DNA from: Candidatus Iainarchaeum sp.
GTDB lineage: Archaea > Iainarchaeota > Iainarchaeia > Iainarchaeales > GCA-2688035
Reading direction: 5' to 3'
Length of the DNA stretch: 18,344 nucleotides
NCBI GenBank assembly: GCA_017608725.1
Contig: JAFCFG010000005.1
Location: 1 to 18,344 of the forward strand
The notes beneath the pieces were generated by a model. That model was given only the letters and a program-made list of their open reading frames with translations, was not told the DNA's origin and ran no database searches. The translations under genes and the position numbers were made by a program. How positions within the stretch are numbered: position 1 is the first letter of the stretch; the number at the start of each line of letters is the position of its first letter. Shown in pieces: positions 7,135 through 12,781 of the stretch.

Positions 7135-8037
7135 ATGAAAAGAATTTTAATTGCTGTTTTAGTTGGATTAATTGTTCTCATCGGCTTGGCTGTTTTGGTC
7201 AGCAGCATTCTGATTCTGTCCCCTTCAGTAGGCTTTTTTTCCAACAAAATAGCGGTTATTCCAATAAGGGGGTCCATTGAGCCAAACAAGCCGTCTTTTG
7301 TAGCTGAACTAAGCAGCGGTGAGCTTGTTGAGAGGCTGCAGAAAGCAGCCAGAGACCCGACTGTTTCAGCTGTCTTGCTTGATATAGAGAGCCCTGGCGG
7401 AACAATTGTTGCAACAAAGCAGGTGGTTGCAGCCGTTAGGCAGGTGAGGGAAGGGAAAAAAGTGGTTGCCTGGATTGGGGATTTGGGCACCAGCGGCGGA
7501 TACTATGTTGCAGCTGCCTCTGACTACATAATGGCTGATGAAGACAGTTTAACAGGCAGCATTGGCGTGATAAGCATCATTCCAAGCATTGAGGGCCTGC
7601 TTGAAGAGTATGGTGTGGAAGTAAAGGTGCTGAAGGGCGGTGAGCACAAAGGGATGGGAAACATCTTTGAGGATTTGGATCCAGAGGATGCGGAGATACT
7701 ACAAGAAATTCTGTTCAACGCATTCCAGCACTTTAAAAGGGACATAATTGAATTCAGGGCAGACAGGCTGAATAGGTTGAAATTTGATTCAGTGAGTGAT
7801 GGAAGAATTCTAAGCGGTGAACAAGCCTTAGAAGTCGGTTTGATTGACGAGCTTGCTACAAGGCAACAGGCAATAGACAAGGCAGCTGAGTTAGCTGGAG
7901 TGGAATCCCCAACAATAGTTGACTATGGAAAAAAGGCCCCAAGCCTGCTTGAGTTGTTCAGCGACGCAGGCTACAAATTTGGCTTTGGCCTAAAACAGGG
8001 CCTGTTTGAAAGCACCCAGCTTTCAATCAATTCCTAA
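7135..8037 (+). CDS. sppA: Signal peptide peptidase SppA (S49 family)
   Basis: 300 residues: one N-terminal membrane anchor (about 4-29) and one Ser/Lys S49 protease domain, the short single-domain form found in archaea. The nucleophile is Ser120 in GTSGGYYVA and the general base Lys172 in HKGMGN, 52 residues apart, the same spacing known from thermococcal SppA. DIESPGGT (83-90) is the conserved substrate-strand motif. It acts outside the membrane to degrade cleaved signal peptides or misfolded membrane proteins. The last codons (FESTQLSINS) are imperfectly repeated just beyond the stop codon (see 8000-8083). Monocistronic and convergent with the DUF92 gene. Confidence 0.93.
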   Translation: MKRILIAVLVGLIVLIGLAVLVSSILILSPSVGFFSNKIAVIPIRGSIEPNKPSFVAELSSGELVERLQKAARDPTVSAVLLDIESPGGTIVATKQVVAAVRQVREGKKVVAWIGDLGTSGGYYVAAASDYIMADEDSLTGSIGVISIIPSIEGLLEEYGVEVKVLKGGEHKGMGNIFEDLDPEDAEILQEILFNAFQHFKRDIIEFRADRLNRLKFDSVSDGRILSGEQALEVGLIDELATRQQAIDKAAELAGVESPTIVDYGKKAPSLLELFSDAGYKFGFGLKQGLFESTQLSINS

Positions 8038-8083
8038 TTCAACAGGAAAGCCTTTTGAAAGCAGCCAGTTCTCAATTAAATTC
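8000..8083 (+). repeat. Imperfect direct repeat spanning the sppA stop
   Basis: Copy 1 (8000-8034) encodes the sppA C-terminus FESTQLSIN; copy 2 (8050-8083) lies beyond the stop and would read FESSQFSIK in another frame. About 80% identical over about 34 bases with an offset near 50. The second copy reaches into the 3' end of the DUF92 gene on the other strand. Confidence 0.7.
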
Positions 8084-8747
8084 TGGTCAGAAAGAAGGCT
8101 ACAGCAGCCCCCCCTGTGCTGCCCAGAAAATTCACTTCCGCGTTGTTCAGCATTTTCTTCCTTTCAAACAACGCGCCAAAAACACTGTCAACCACGCTGC
8201 CAGCAAAACCGCTTCCAACCAACACCAAGAACAGAAACAGGTCCTGAAACAGGCAGAAGTGTATTGCACCAATTGCTGTTCCCCCAATTAGGGAAGCGTA
8301 CATTCCCAAAACAGTTACGCCGCCGTCTGTGCCAGGTTCCACCTTTTCCAGCGTTGTTATCAAAACAGGCTTTTTCTTTGAAAGCAGCCCAATCTCACTG
8401 CCGAGGGTGTCTGCCAGAGCGGCTGACAGGGCAGCAAAAAACCCAAATTGGAAATTAAATGCAAGTGCAAGGATTGCCGTGCCACTGTTCCCCAGAATAT
8501 TGCCCGTTGTCCTAACCTCATGCTTCGATGGTTTTCCTTTCCTTGCAAGGTAAGTGAAGACAGTTGCCACAACGAAGAAGAACACAATCAGCAAAAAGTT
8601 TACAATGTTCCCAAGCAAGAAGATGATTATCCCAACTATGTTGGCAATCAGTATACCCTCAATGTCAAGCTGTTTCTTTTTATAGCTGACAATTGAAAAA
8701 ATGCACAGTGTTATCAAAACAATTGCAACATACAGCGGGCTGGCCAT
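8076..8747 (-). CDS. DUF92 family membrane protein
   Basis: From ATG 8747 the protein has 223 residues with about six hydrophobic helices. DUF92 marks: a cytoplasmic loop with GKPSKHEVRTTGNILGNSG, then ALADTLGSEIG, GTDGGVTVLGM, and a C-terminal helix with GSVVDSVFGALFE and FLGSTGGA. The family contains plant VTE6, a phytyl-phosphate kinase, and TMEM19. A role in isoprenoid-phosphate phosphorylation for archaeal lipids is conjecture. The ATG follows the rps3ae stop after one base and has AAGGGA six bases upstream; the TTG at 8762 is inside rps3ae and less likely. Last gene of the rps15-rps3ae operon and convergent with sppA. Confidence 0.88.
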   Translation of the reverse strand: MASPLYVAIVLITLCIFSIVSYKKKQLDIEGILIANIVGIIIFLLGNIVNFLLIVFFFVVATVFTYLARKGKPSKHEVRTTGNILGNSGTAILALAFNFQFGFFAALSAALADTLGSEIGLLSKKKPVLITTLEKVEPGTDGGVTVLGMYASLIGGTAIGAIHFCLFQDLFLFLVLVGSGFAGSVVDSVFGALFERKKMLNNAEVNFLGSTGGAAVAFFLTRI

Positions 8748-8748
8748 T

Positions 8749-9360
8749 TTATTTCCCTTCAATCAGCCTGCTTTCAATTATTGCGACCCTTTTCAATGGC
8801 GCTATCTTCTTCAGTTGCTTGAACAACTTTGAGGCCGCTACACCAAAAATCAGCTCCTGTTGCACTATGGTTGCTGTTTTCTTCTTGTAGCCCTTTTCTA
8901 TCCTTGCCCTTAACTCGTTTACCAGGGCCGTTTCCTGCCTTTTCCCAAGCTTCTTTAGGGAGAGAACAACACTCTTTATTTTGAGCTTTTTTCCGTCACT
9001 GGTGTCAATTACCTGCGTCAACTCGATTTTGCTCATTCTTCTCCTAATCATCCTGTTCAGGAAGCCGTGGCTTACCTTATGCCCCAAAACAAAGGTTTTT
9101 GCCCTGCTTCCCTCAACCTGGTTGACCTTAAATGTTACACTAACATGCCTTCTCTGCCTTTGGCCGGTTAAATCCCCGAGATTAACCCTGACTGTTCTGT
9201 TCATCAGGTTCTTTTCCTTTTCTGCGACGGTTTCACCCAACTGCTTTTCATCAAACTCCTTTGGAGCAATTAACTGAAACCACTGTTTTTTCTTCCACTT
9301 GTCAACAGTCCTTGCCTTTGCCCCCCTTTTCTTTTTCTTGTCAATAGCCATAGTCTTCAC
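8749..9360 (-). CDS. 30S ribosomal protein S3Ae (eS1)
   Basis: 203 residues. Eukaryote/archaea-specific small-subunit protein at the platform near the mRNA exit. Recognisable stretches: KKKQWFQLIAPKEFDE near the N-terminus, NRTVRVNLGDLTGQ, RRHVSVTFKV, HGFLNRMIRRRMSKIE and a basic C-terminal half. Two starts are possible: GTG 9360, with GGAG and GAGG just upstream and sharing GTGA with the stop of the preceding 39-codon frame, or ATG 9351 (MAIDKKKKR). I favour the GTG because of this overlap. It is translationally linked to the DUF92 gene one base downstream. Confidence 0.95.
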   Translation of the reverse strand: MKTMAIDKKKKRGAKARTVDKWKKKQWFQLIAPKEFDEKQLGETVAEKEKNLMNRTVRVNLGDLTGQRQRRHVSVTFKVNQVEGSRAKTFVLGHKVSHGFLNRMIRRRMSKIELTQVIDTSDGKKLKIKSVVLSLKKLGKRQETALVNELRARIEKGYKKKTATIVQQELIFGVAASKLFKQLKKIAPLKRVAIIESRLIEGK

Positions 9361-9476
9361 TTCCTCTCCTTTGCAATTACTAAGTCAATAATGGAAAGCA
9401 TTTGGGGCAAATCTTCCTTGCCCTCCTGCCTGGCAATTACCTTTTCCCCCTTCTTCAAAACAAAACTCCAATCCAT
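9357..9476 (-). CDS. 39-aa small ORF between rps15 and rps3ae
   Basis: ATG 9476-9474 opens a 39-residue frame (MDWSFVLKKGEKVIARQEGK..., ending VIAKERK) whose TGA shares bases with the GTG of rps3ae (GTGA), a typical coupling arrangement. It is in the same frame as rps15, six bases past its TGA, so it could also be a read-through tail. In several euryarchaeal clusters this position between rps15 and rps3ae holds RecJ-like and KEOPS Pcc1 genes (recalled, not checked). The peptide has a weak likeness to the C-terminal half of Pcc1 (G-K-x-I-x-A...D-L-x-x-M-x-x-x-I) but is half the usual length. No strong ribosome-binding site. Real gene, remnant and chance all remain possible. Confidence 0.4.
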   Translation of the reverse strand: MDWSFVLKKGEKVIARQEGKEDLPQMLSIIDLVIAKERK

Positions 9477-9482
9477 CCAACA

Positions 9483-10097
9483 TCACTTTACCAGCAGTGA
9501 AGCGGTTTTCTCACTGTACCTCCAGTCCAAAGGCAGCCTGCCCTTCCTTTTGTAATATTTCACCAGATTTCTTATTTTTGAAACTGTTAACTGCAGGCCC
9601 CTCTTTGCACTGAAGTCTTTTTTGTTTTTTTTTAAGTGCTTTTGCAAATTAACGCTCTTTTTAATCAGGCTCATCAAATCTGAGGGAATTTCCGGCAGCA
9701 ACTTGTGGTCTGCCATAATCTCTTCAACACTCTTTCCAGTCAAGGCCTTTACATTTGGAACCCCGTACTGGTCTCTCAGCAACATGCCAATCTCGCTGCT
9801 GCTGTGGCCTGCATTCCCCAAGTTCACTATTGCCTCAACTGCTTCCTCTGGTTTCAACTCAACCCAGTCTGGAACGCCTGGTTTTTTCTCTTTCATTGGC
9901 TTTTCCCTGCTTTTCCCTCTCTTTTCAACTTTCTTTGCTTTCCCCCCTCTTTTTTCAACAGCCTTTTTTCCCCTGGCCTTTTCAGCCCTTTGGCTATCCT
10001 TCTTTTCAGCCTTTTTTCCCCTGGCCTTTTCCTTTTCAGCCTTGTGGCTGCCTTTTCCCTGCTTCTTTTCAGCCTTCTCTTCCTTTTTCTTTGCCAA
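9483..10097 (-). CDS. 30S ribosomal protein S15 (uS15, archaeal S13e-type) with Lys-rich N-tail
   Basis: Binds 16S rRNA helices 20-22 early in small-subunit assembly. The C-terminal about 135 residues are a normal archaeal S15: PDWVELKPEEAVEAIVNLGN, GHSSSEIGMLLRDQYGVPNV, LMSLIKKSVNLQKHLKKN, then the core GLQLTVSKIRNLVKYYKRKGRLP-x-x-WRYS. In front is an extra segment of about 70 residues of almost only Lys, Glu, Ala, Arg and Gly with repeats of EKARGKKA, like a histone H1 tail. The longest frame begins at TTG 10154; I prefer TTG 10097, which is preceded by GGTGAT at good spacing and gives MAKKKEEKAEKK (204 aa). TATA-like CCTTTAAAAACC lies at about 10188-10199 on this strand. Head of the ribosomal operon. 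Confidence 0.92.
   Translation of the reverse strand: MAKKKEEKAEKKQGKGSHKAEKEKARGKKAEKKDSQRAEKARGKKAVEKRGGKAKKVEKRGKSREKPMKEKKPGVPDWVELKPEEAVEAIVNLGNAGHSSSEIGMLLRDQYGVPNVKALTGKSVEEIMADHKLLPEIPSDLMSLIKKSVNLQKHLKKNKKDFSAKRGLQLTVSKIRNLVKYYKRKGRLPLDWRYSEKTASLLVK
9959..10031 (-). repeat. 25-bp direct repeat inside rps15 tail
   Basis: Two perfect 25-base copies (9959-9983 and 10007-10031) encode the repeated EKARGKKA units of the S15 N-terminal extension. They show that the tail grew by, or is prone to, slippage. Confidence 0.8.
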
Positions 10098-10324
10098 CAA
10101 AATCACCGCTTTTTCAGCAGCTACCTTCCCGCCCAAAGGGAACGGGAAAGACAATGTAAAAAAATTGTAAATAAATTGGTTTTGGAAAGGTTTTTAAAGG
10201 CGATTCTCAGTGGTTTTCTTTAGTACCTTGCGAACCATTGCAATTAAAGCAGCATTGAAAGAGGTACTTAAATTGCGTTGTTTTCATTTTGCTTGCTAGA
10301 TGCTCTTTATAAGGATAACTTTTT
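10098..10324. promoter_or_regulatory. Upstream region of rps15 and left flank of the IS
   Basis: No gene seen. It contains the probable rps15 promoter on minus (TTTAAAAA near 10190, or AATTTATTTACA near 10163-10175). A seven-base inverted repeat, AGTACCT (from about 10223) and AGGTACT (from about 10262), encloses about 40 bases with a smaller CAAT...ATTG pair. TTTATAAGG at 10306-10314 is a TATA-like element directed toward the transposase gene. Confidence 0.4.
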
Positions 10325-10343
10325 TAGTCTGCGAGCGGGAAAC

Positions 10344-10363
10344 CTACAGCTTTTAAGCTGTAG
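10344..10363 (+). repeat. IS left-end hairpin
   Basis: Perfect nine-base arms CTACAGCTT / AAGCTGTAG around a TT loop, enclosed by a weaker CTGCG (10329-10333) and CGCAG (10376-10380) pair. Such subterminal hairpins are what TnpA recognises on the single strand. A T-tract follows at 10388-10395, so it may also stop transcripts entering from outside. Confidence 0.8.
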
Positions 10364-10405
10364 ATGAGAGCGAGCCGCAGCTTATTTCTTTTTTTGTATA
10401 ATGTG

Positions 10406-10456
10406 CCTCCAGCGCGGCGCAGCACCTACGGCGCTGCTTTGGAACCGCGCAGGAGG
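10406..10456 (+). promoter_or_regulatory. Leader hairpin sequestering the tnpA ribosome-binding site
   Basis: Twelve-base arms CCTCCAGCGCGG (10406-10417) and CCGCGCAGGAGG (10445-10456) pair with a single A-A mismatch. Inside is a second stem, GCAGC-A-CC / GG-C-GCTGC (10419-10437), with a three-base loop. The right outer arm is the GGAGG Shine-Dalgarno itself, eight bases before the tnpA ATG, so in RNA form it would be closed to the ribosome. Salmonella IS200 is known to hold tnpA expression down with a comparable leader structure. TGTATAATG lies just upstream (10395-10403). Confidence 0.8.
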
Positions 10457-10464
10457 TTTCATCT

Positions 10465-10902
10465 ATGAGTAGAGATTTGGTTAGCGGAGCGCATAGTGTT
10501 TATGAATGTGTGTATCATATAGAGTGGTGTCCTAAATATAGGTTTAACGTTTTGAGGAAAGAGTCAAGCAAGACAGACATGGAAACTATTTTGCGAGAAA
10601 CAGCAGCAGAGCATGGCATGCGCATAGAAGAGCTTGCTGTCATGCCAGACCACGTGCATATCATGGTGAGAGTCAAGCCCAGTATGAGTCTGAGCAAGGC
10701 AACACAGTTGCTGAAAGGCAGAAGCTTATACGAGTTTTTCCGAAAGCATCCAAACATGCGACTGCGATACAGGAAAGGACATTTCTGGGCGCCAAGCAGC
10801 TGTTACCTGACAACTGGCTCAGTGGATTTGGAGAGAACAAGAGCATACGTGAGAAACCAGCAAGACATACATCAAGCAACACTAGCAAACTGGAGCAGCT
10901 GA
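10465..10902 (+). CDS. tnpA: IS200/IS605 family Y1 (HUH) transposase TnpA
   Basis: 145 residues, full family length. It cuts and rejoins single-stranded IS ends as a dimer with a 5'-phosphotyrosine link. The HUH pair is His63/His65 in PDHVHIMV. The catalytic tyrosine is Tyr128 in AYVRNQQ, with the expected Gln four residues later (Gln132) completing the metal site. Also typical: HIEWCPKYRFNVL near the N-terminus and GHFWAPSSCYLTTGS in the centre. The start ATG has AGGAGGT seven bases upstream, inside a hairpin that would block it. Nothing suggests inactivation. Base composition and codon use are less T-rich than in the neighbouring household genes, consistent with transfer. Confidence 0.95.
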   Translation: MSRDLVSGAHSVYECVYHIEWCPKYRFNVLRKESSKTDMETILRETAAEHGMRIEELAVMPDHVHIMVRVKPSMSLSKATQLLKGRSLYEFFRKHPNMRLRYRKGHFWAPSSCYLTTGSVDLERTRAYVRNQQDIHQATLANWSS

Positions 10903-10914
10903 ACCCATAGAAGC

Positions 10915-10933
10915 CCCGCACTTCAGTGCAGGG
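10915..10933 (+). repeat. IS right-end hairpin
   Basis: GCACT / AGTGC around a TC loop, extended by CCC / GGG with one bulged A, 12 bases after the tnpA stop. The tail GGAGGTTCAC that follows resembles right ends of archaeal IS200-like elements, as far as I recall them. Confidence 0.75.
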
Positions 10934-10941
10934 AGGTTCAC

Positions 10942-11099
10942 TTGAACATCCTTATTTGGGGGTGTTGCTACTATTAAAAGAGTAGGTCAAAGTAGCCGTT
11001 AGCGAGGGCTTTATACAAGCTAATCCGGCTTAAAGAAATGTAAAAATTTTGCTTGTTTGAAAATTTGGGTTGTGTCCGAAAGTTCGAACAACAAGATAG
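10942..11099. other. Noncoding stretch with three successive hairpins
   Basis: No gene. Three potential stem-loops in a row: CTACT / AGTAG (10968-10985, eight-base loop); AGCCGTTAGC paired with GCTAA-TC-CGGCT (10994-11003 and 11019-11030, two-base bulge, 15-base loop); and an imperfect GTTGTGTCCGAA / TTCGAACAAC fold near 11070-11093. The region lies between the convergent ends of tnpA and the 157-aa gene. It may be a double terminator, decayed mobile-element ends, or a structured RNA. Confidence 0.4.
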
Positions 11100-11573
11100 T
11101 TATCCAAACCTTGTTTGTGTTGCTTGGCTTATTACTGCAAATCTGTCTTTTTCTCCGAAATCAGCATAGAGCTTTCTGGTCAGTGAGCCTTGTGGGTAAT
11201 TTGTTTTCTCTTGAATTAGTATAAGTTCTGTGGCAACCATCAAGAATTCAACAGAAAATTCTCCAACCTTGTTCAAGTCCTCAAATTCTTCAATTCCTTT
11301 CTTGTCAAAGAGCTGCAGTTTTGGCGGATAATAATCAATTGGTTGGAGTGAATCAAAAATTGACAAGAAATAATCTCTTAGTTTCATTGTAAGTTCTGGG
11401 TTGTGAGCGTATTTCACATACATTTCAACAATGAGGTGGATATGCTTTGGGGTTCTCTCCCTTTTGTTTGGCTCTTGGTATTTGACAATGAAATCGTATT
11501 GGGATTGTTTCTTCTTGCCAGGATAGCAAACTATCTGAACTCCTTCTTTTGTAGTGTATAAAAGATGCTTCAT
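11100..11573 (-). CDS. 157-aa protein of unknown function, divergent from the methyltransferase operon
   Basis: Family not named. Visible features: a short beta-rich N-terminus (HLLYTTKEGVQIVCYPGKKK, then QYDFIVKYQ); a TPKHIHLIVEMYVKYA helix (41-56); HNPELTMKLRDYFLSIFDSL (57-76); and a C-terminal helical part with GEFSVEFLMVATELILIQEK (104-123). It is soluble with no signal peptide. I find no clean PD-(D/E)xK, HNH or GIY-YIG nuclease motif. Its place, back-to-back with a small repressor-like gene and a DNA methyltransferase, is what one expects of a restriction enzyme or of a modification partner, but that is inference from context. Start ATG 11573 has no Shine-Dalgarno; a TTTTAAG element about 26 bases upstream on this strand fits a leaderless transcript. 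Confidence 0.75.
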   Translation of the reverse strand: MKHLLYTTKEGVQIVCYPGKKKQSQYDFIVKYQEPNKRERTPKHIHLIVEMYVKYAHNPELTMKLRDYFLSIFDSLQPIDYYPPKLQLFDKKGIEEFEDLNKVGEFSVEFLMVATELILIQEKTNYPQGSLTRKLYADFGEKDRFAVISQATQTRFG

Positions 11574-11592
11574 ACAAAGGATAGTAAGTGAA

Positions 11593-11646
11593 AAACTTAA
11601 AAGCAGGGCAAAATAAATATAAATACGTATTAATAAATATTTTATT
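11593..11646. promoter_or_regulatory. Divergent promoter with palindromic operator candidate
   Basis: Extremely AT-rich spacer. Rightward TATA AATATAAATA at about 11617-11626 predicts a start near 11646, just before the ribbon-helix-helix gene. Leftward TTTTAAG near 11594-11600 serves the 157-aa gene. The perfect palindrome AATACGTATT (11622-11631) overlaps the rightward TATA region and is the obvious site for a dimeric repressor. Confidence 0.5.
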
Positions 11647-11657
11647 GGTGGTTTGTC

Positions 11658-11807
11658 TTGGGGAAAGTTCCGATAACTGTTACTGTTGATGAAGAGCTGT
11701 TTGAAAAATTCAAGAAGCTGTGTGAATCACAGGATATCAAAGTTTCCACAAAGATAAACACGCTGATGAAAAAGTGGGCTAACAACAATTCCGAGGGGAA
11801 ATTGTAA
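11658..11807 (+). CDS. 49-aa ribbon-helix-helix (CopG/Arc-like) DNA-binding protein
   Basis: Short frame TTG 11658 to TAA 11807. The order is a beta strand KVPITVTV, then DEELFEKFKKLCESQ (helix A), a turn DIKVS, then TKINTLMKKWANNN (helix B). This is the classical RHH pattern, in which the strand pairs in a dimer and reads the DNA major groove. GGTG lies seven bases before the TTG. Its stop shares the A of TAATG with the methyltransferase ATG, so the two are translated together. I infer that it represses the shared divergent promoter, perhaps at the palindrome 11622-11631. RHH proteins of this size also serve as antitoxins, but the partner here is an enzyme of DNA modification. Confidence 0.75.
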   Translation: MGKVPITVTVDEELFEKFKKLCESQDIKVSTKINTLMKKWANNNSEGKL

Positions 11808-12781
11808 TGGCAGTTCAGCAAACCCAAAAACAAAAAGAGCTAGTGCAGATGCAAGAGATTACCCATAAGGACTACCAAGAATTTATCAAAAAACACAAGA
11901 AGATTGTAATAGGAGACACTGAACTAGAGATAGGAAAACCTTGGCCCATAAAGCAGCTTCAACCAGAGGGATTTGAGTTAGAAACAAACACTGTTTGGAG
12001 TTTTCCAAAAAGAGGTAATTGGGCAACCCACTATTTGAATGCAAAGTACAGGGGCAATTGGGCGCCACAAGTGGCAAGGAATCTCATCTTGAGATATTCC
12101 AAAGAAGGAGAGACTGTTCTGGATGCTTTCATTGGCAGTGGCACAACTTTACTTGAATGCAAGCTAACAGGAAGAAATGGCATTGCAGTTGACATAAACA
12201 AAGAGGCATTGATTTTGACAAGAGACAGGTTTAACTTCAGCTCCCTTAACCAGAGCCTTTCAAAAGCCGTGCAGAAAACTTATGTCGGCGATGCTAGAAA
12301 TCTAAACCTAATAAAAGATGAAAGTATTGATTTGATTGCAACACATCCGCCTTATGCAAATATAATTTCTTACACCAAGAACTCAAACCATAAGCGAGAT
12401 GGTGACTTGTCCAAAGTCCACTCAATAGAAGAGTTTGCAGGGGAGATGAAAAAAGTTGCAGCAGAGTTTTGGCGAGTGCTGAAGCCCAACAAATATTGTG
12501 CTATTCTAATTGGAGACACAAGGAGGCACAAGCATCAGGTTCCAATATCAGCAAGAACATTACACGCTTTTATGGATGTGGGATTCATACTAAAAGAAAA
12601 TGTCATCAAGGCGCAACATAATACCAAAACAGCCCCCCTTTGGAAAAACATGTCAATAAAAAATAACTTCCTGCTCTTAGCCCACGAAAACCTTTACATT
12701 TTCAGGAAACCAGAAAAAGATGAGAGCATCACCAAATTTAAGGCGAGTACAAATGGAAGTCGATTCAGTAAAATCTGTTAG
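11807..12781 (+). CDS. Site-specific DNA methyltransferase (N4-cytosine/N6-adenine amino-MTase)
   Basis: 324 residues. It transfers a methyl group from S-adenosylmethionine to an exocyclic amino group of a DNA base. The N-terminal WSFPKRGNWATHYLNAKYRGNW (64-85) precedes motif I DAFIGSGTT (106-114), the acidic VDIN (128-131) binds the cofactor ribose, D162 lies in GDARNL, and motif IV is THPPY (179-183). Then come FWRVLKPNKYCAILIGDTRR (221-240) and FLLLAHENLYIFRKPEK (288-304), which mark a complete C-terminus. The order is cofactor motif first, then catalytic motif, unlike the beta class. THPPY instead of S/DPPY suggests the N4-cytosine side of the family, but the base is not decided. The target sequence cannot be read out. 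Coupled to the RHH gene by TAATG overlap. Confidence 0.9.
   Translation: MAVQQTQKQKELVQMQEITHKDYQEFIKKHKKIVIGDTELEIGKPWPIKQLQPEGFELETNTVWSFPKRGNWATHYLNAKYRGNWAPQVARNLILRYSKEGETVLDAFIGSGTTLLECKLTGRNGIAVDINKEALILTRDRFNFSSLNQSLSKAVQKTYVGDARNLNLIKDESIDLIATHPPYANIISYTKNSNHKRDGDLSKVHSIEEFAGEMKKVAAEFWRVLKPNKYCAILIGDTRRHKHQVPISARTLHAFMDVGFILKENVIKAQHNTKTAPLWKNMSIKNNFLLLAHENLYIFRKPEKDESITKFKASTNGSRFSKIC

Larger units (their letters stand above)
10325..10941 (+). mobile_element. IS200-type insertion sequence (IS200/IS605 family, tnpA only)
   Basis: Single-strand-transposing element of about 0.6 kb: left-end hairpin, long structured leader, tnpA and right-end hairpin in the usual order. No tnpB is linked inside these ends. 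As usual for the family there are no terminal inverted repeats or target duplications, so the exact tips cannot be set; the limits given enclose the left fold (10329-10380) and the conserved-looking right tail ending GGAGGTTCAC. Flanking ATAAGGAT (10309) and ATCCTTAT (10948) form an inverted pair, possibly by chance. All parts look intact, so the element may be active. Confidence 0.85.

Noticed and set aside
9382..9483. 32-codon frame starting in the rps15 stop (TGATG overlap)
   Set aside because: The overlap is attractive, but the peptide is Gly/Cys-rich, out of keeping with the neighbours, and ends well before rps3ae. The other frame has the GTGA coupling.
10309..10955. ATAAGGAT/ATCCTTAT as terminal inverted repeats of the IS
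   Set aside because: The IS200/IS605 family has no terminal inverted repeats, and the eight-base match overlaps a TATA-like element, so chance is more likely.
10994..11030. tRNA-like element
   Set aside because: Only one bulged stem, no acceptor or T-arm geometry and no CCA context.
11100..11807. 157-aa protein and RHH as a toxin-antitoxin pair
   Set aside because: The genes are divergent, whereas toxin-antitoxin genes normally run in one operon. The RHH is coupled to the methyltransferase instead, and the 157-aa protein has no known toxin motif.
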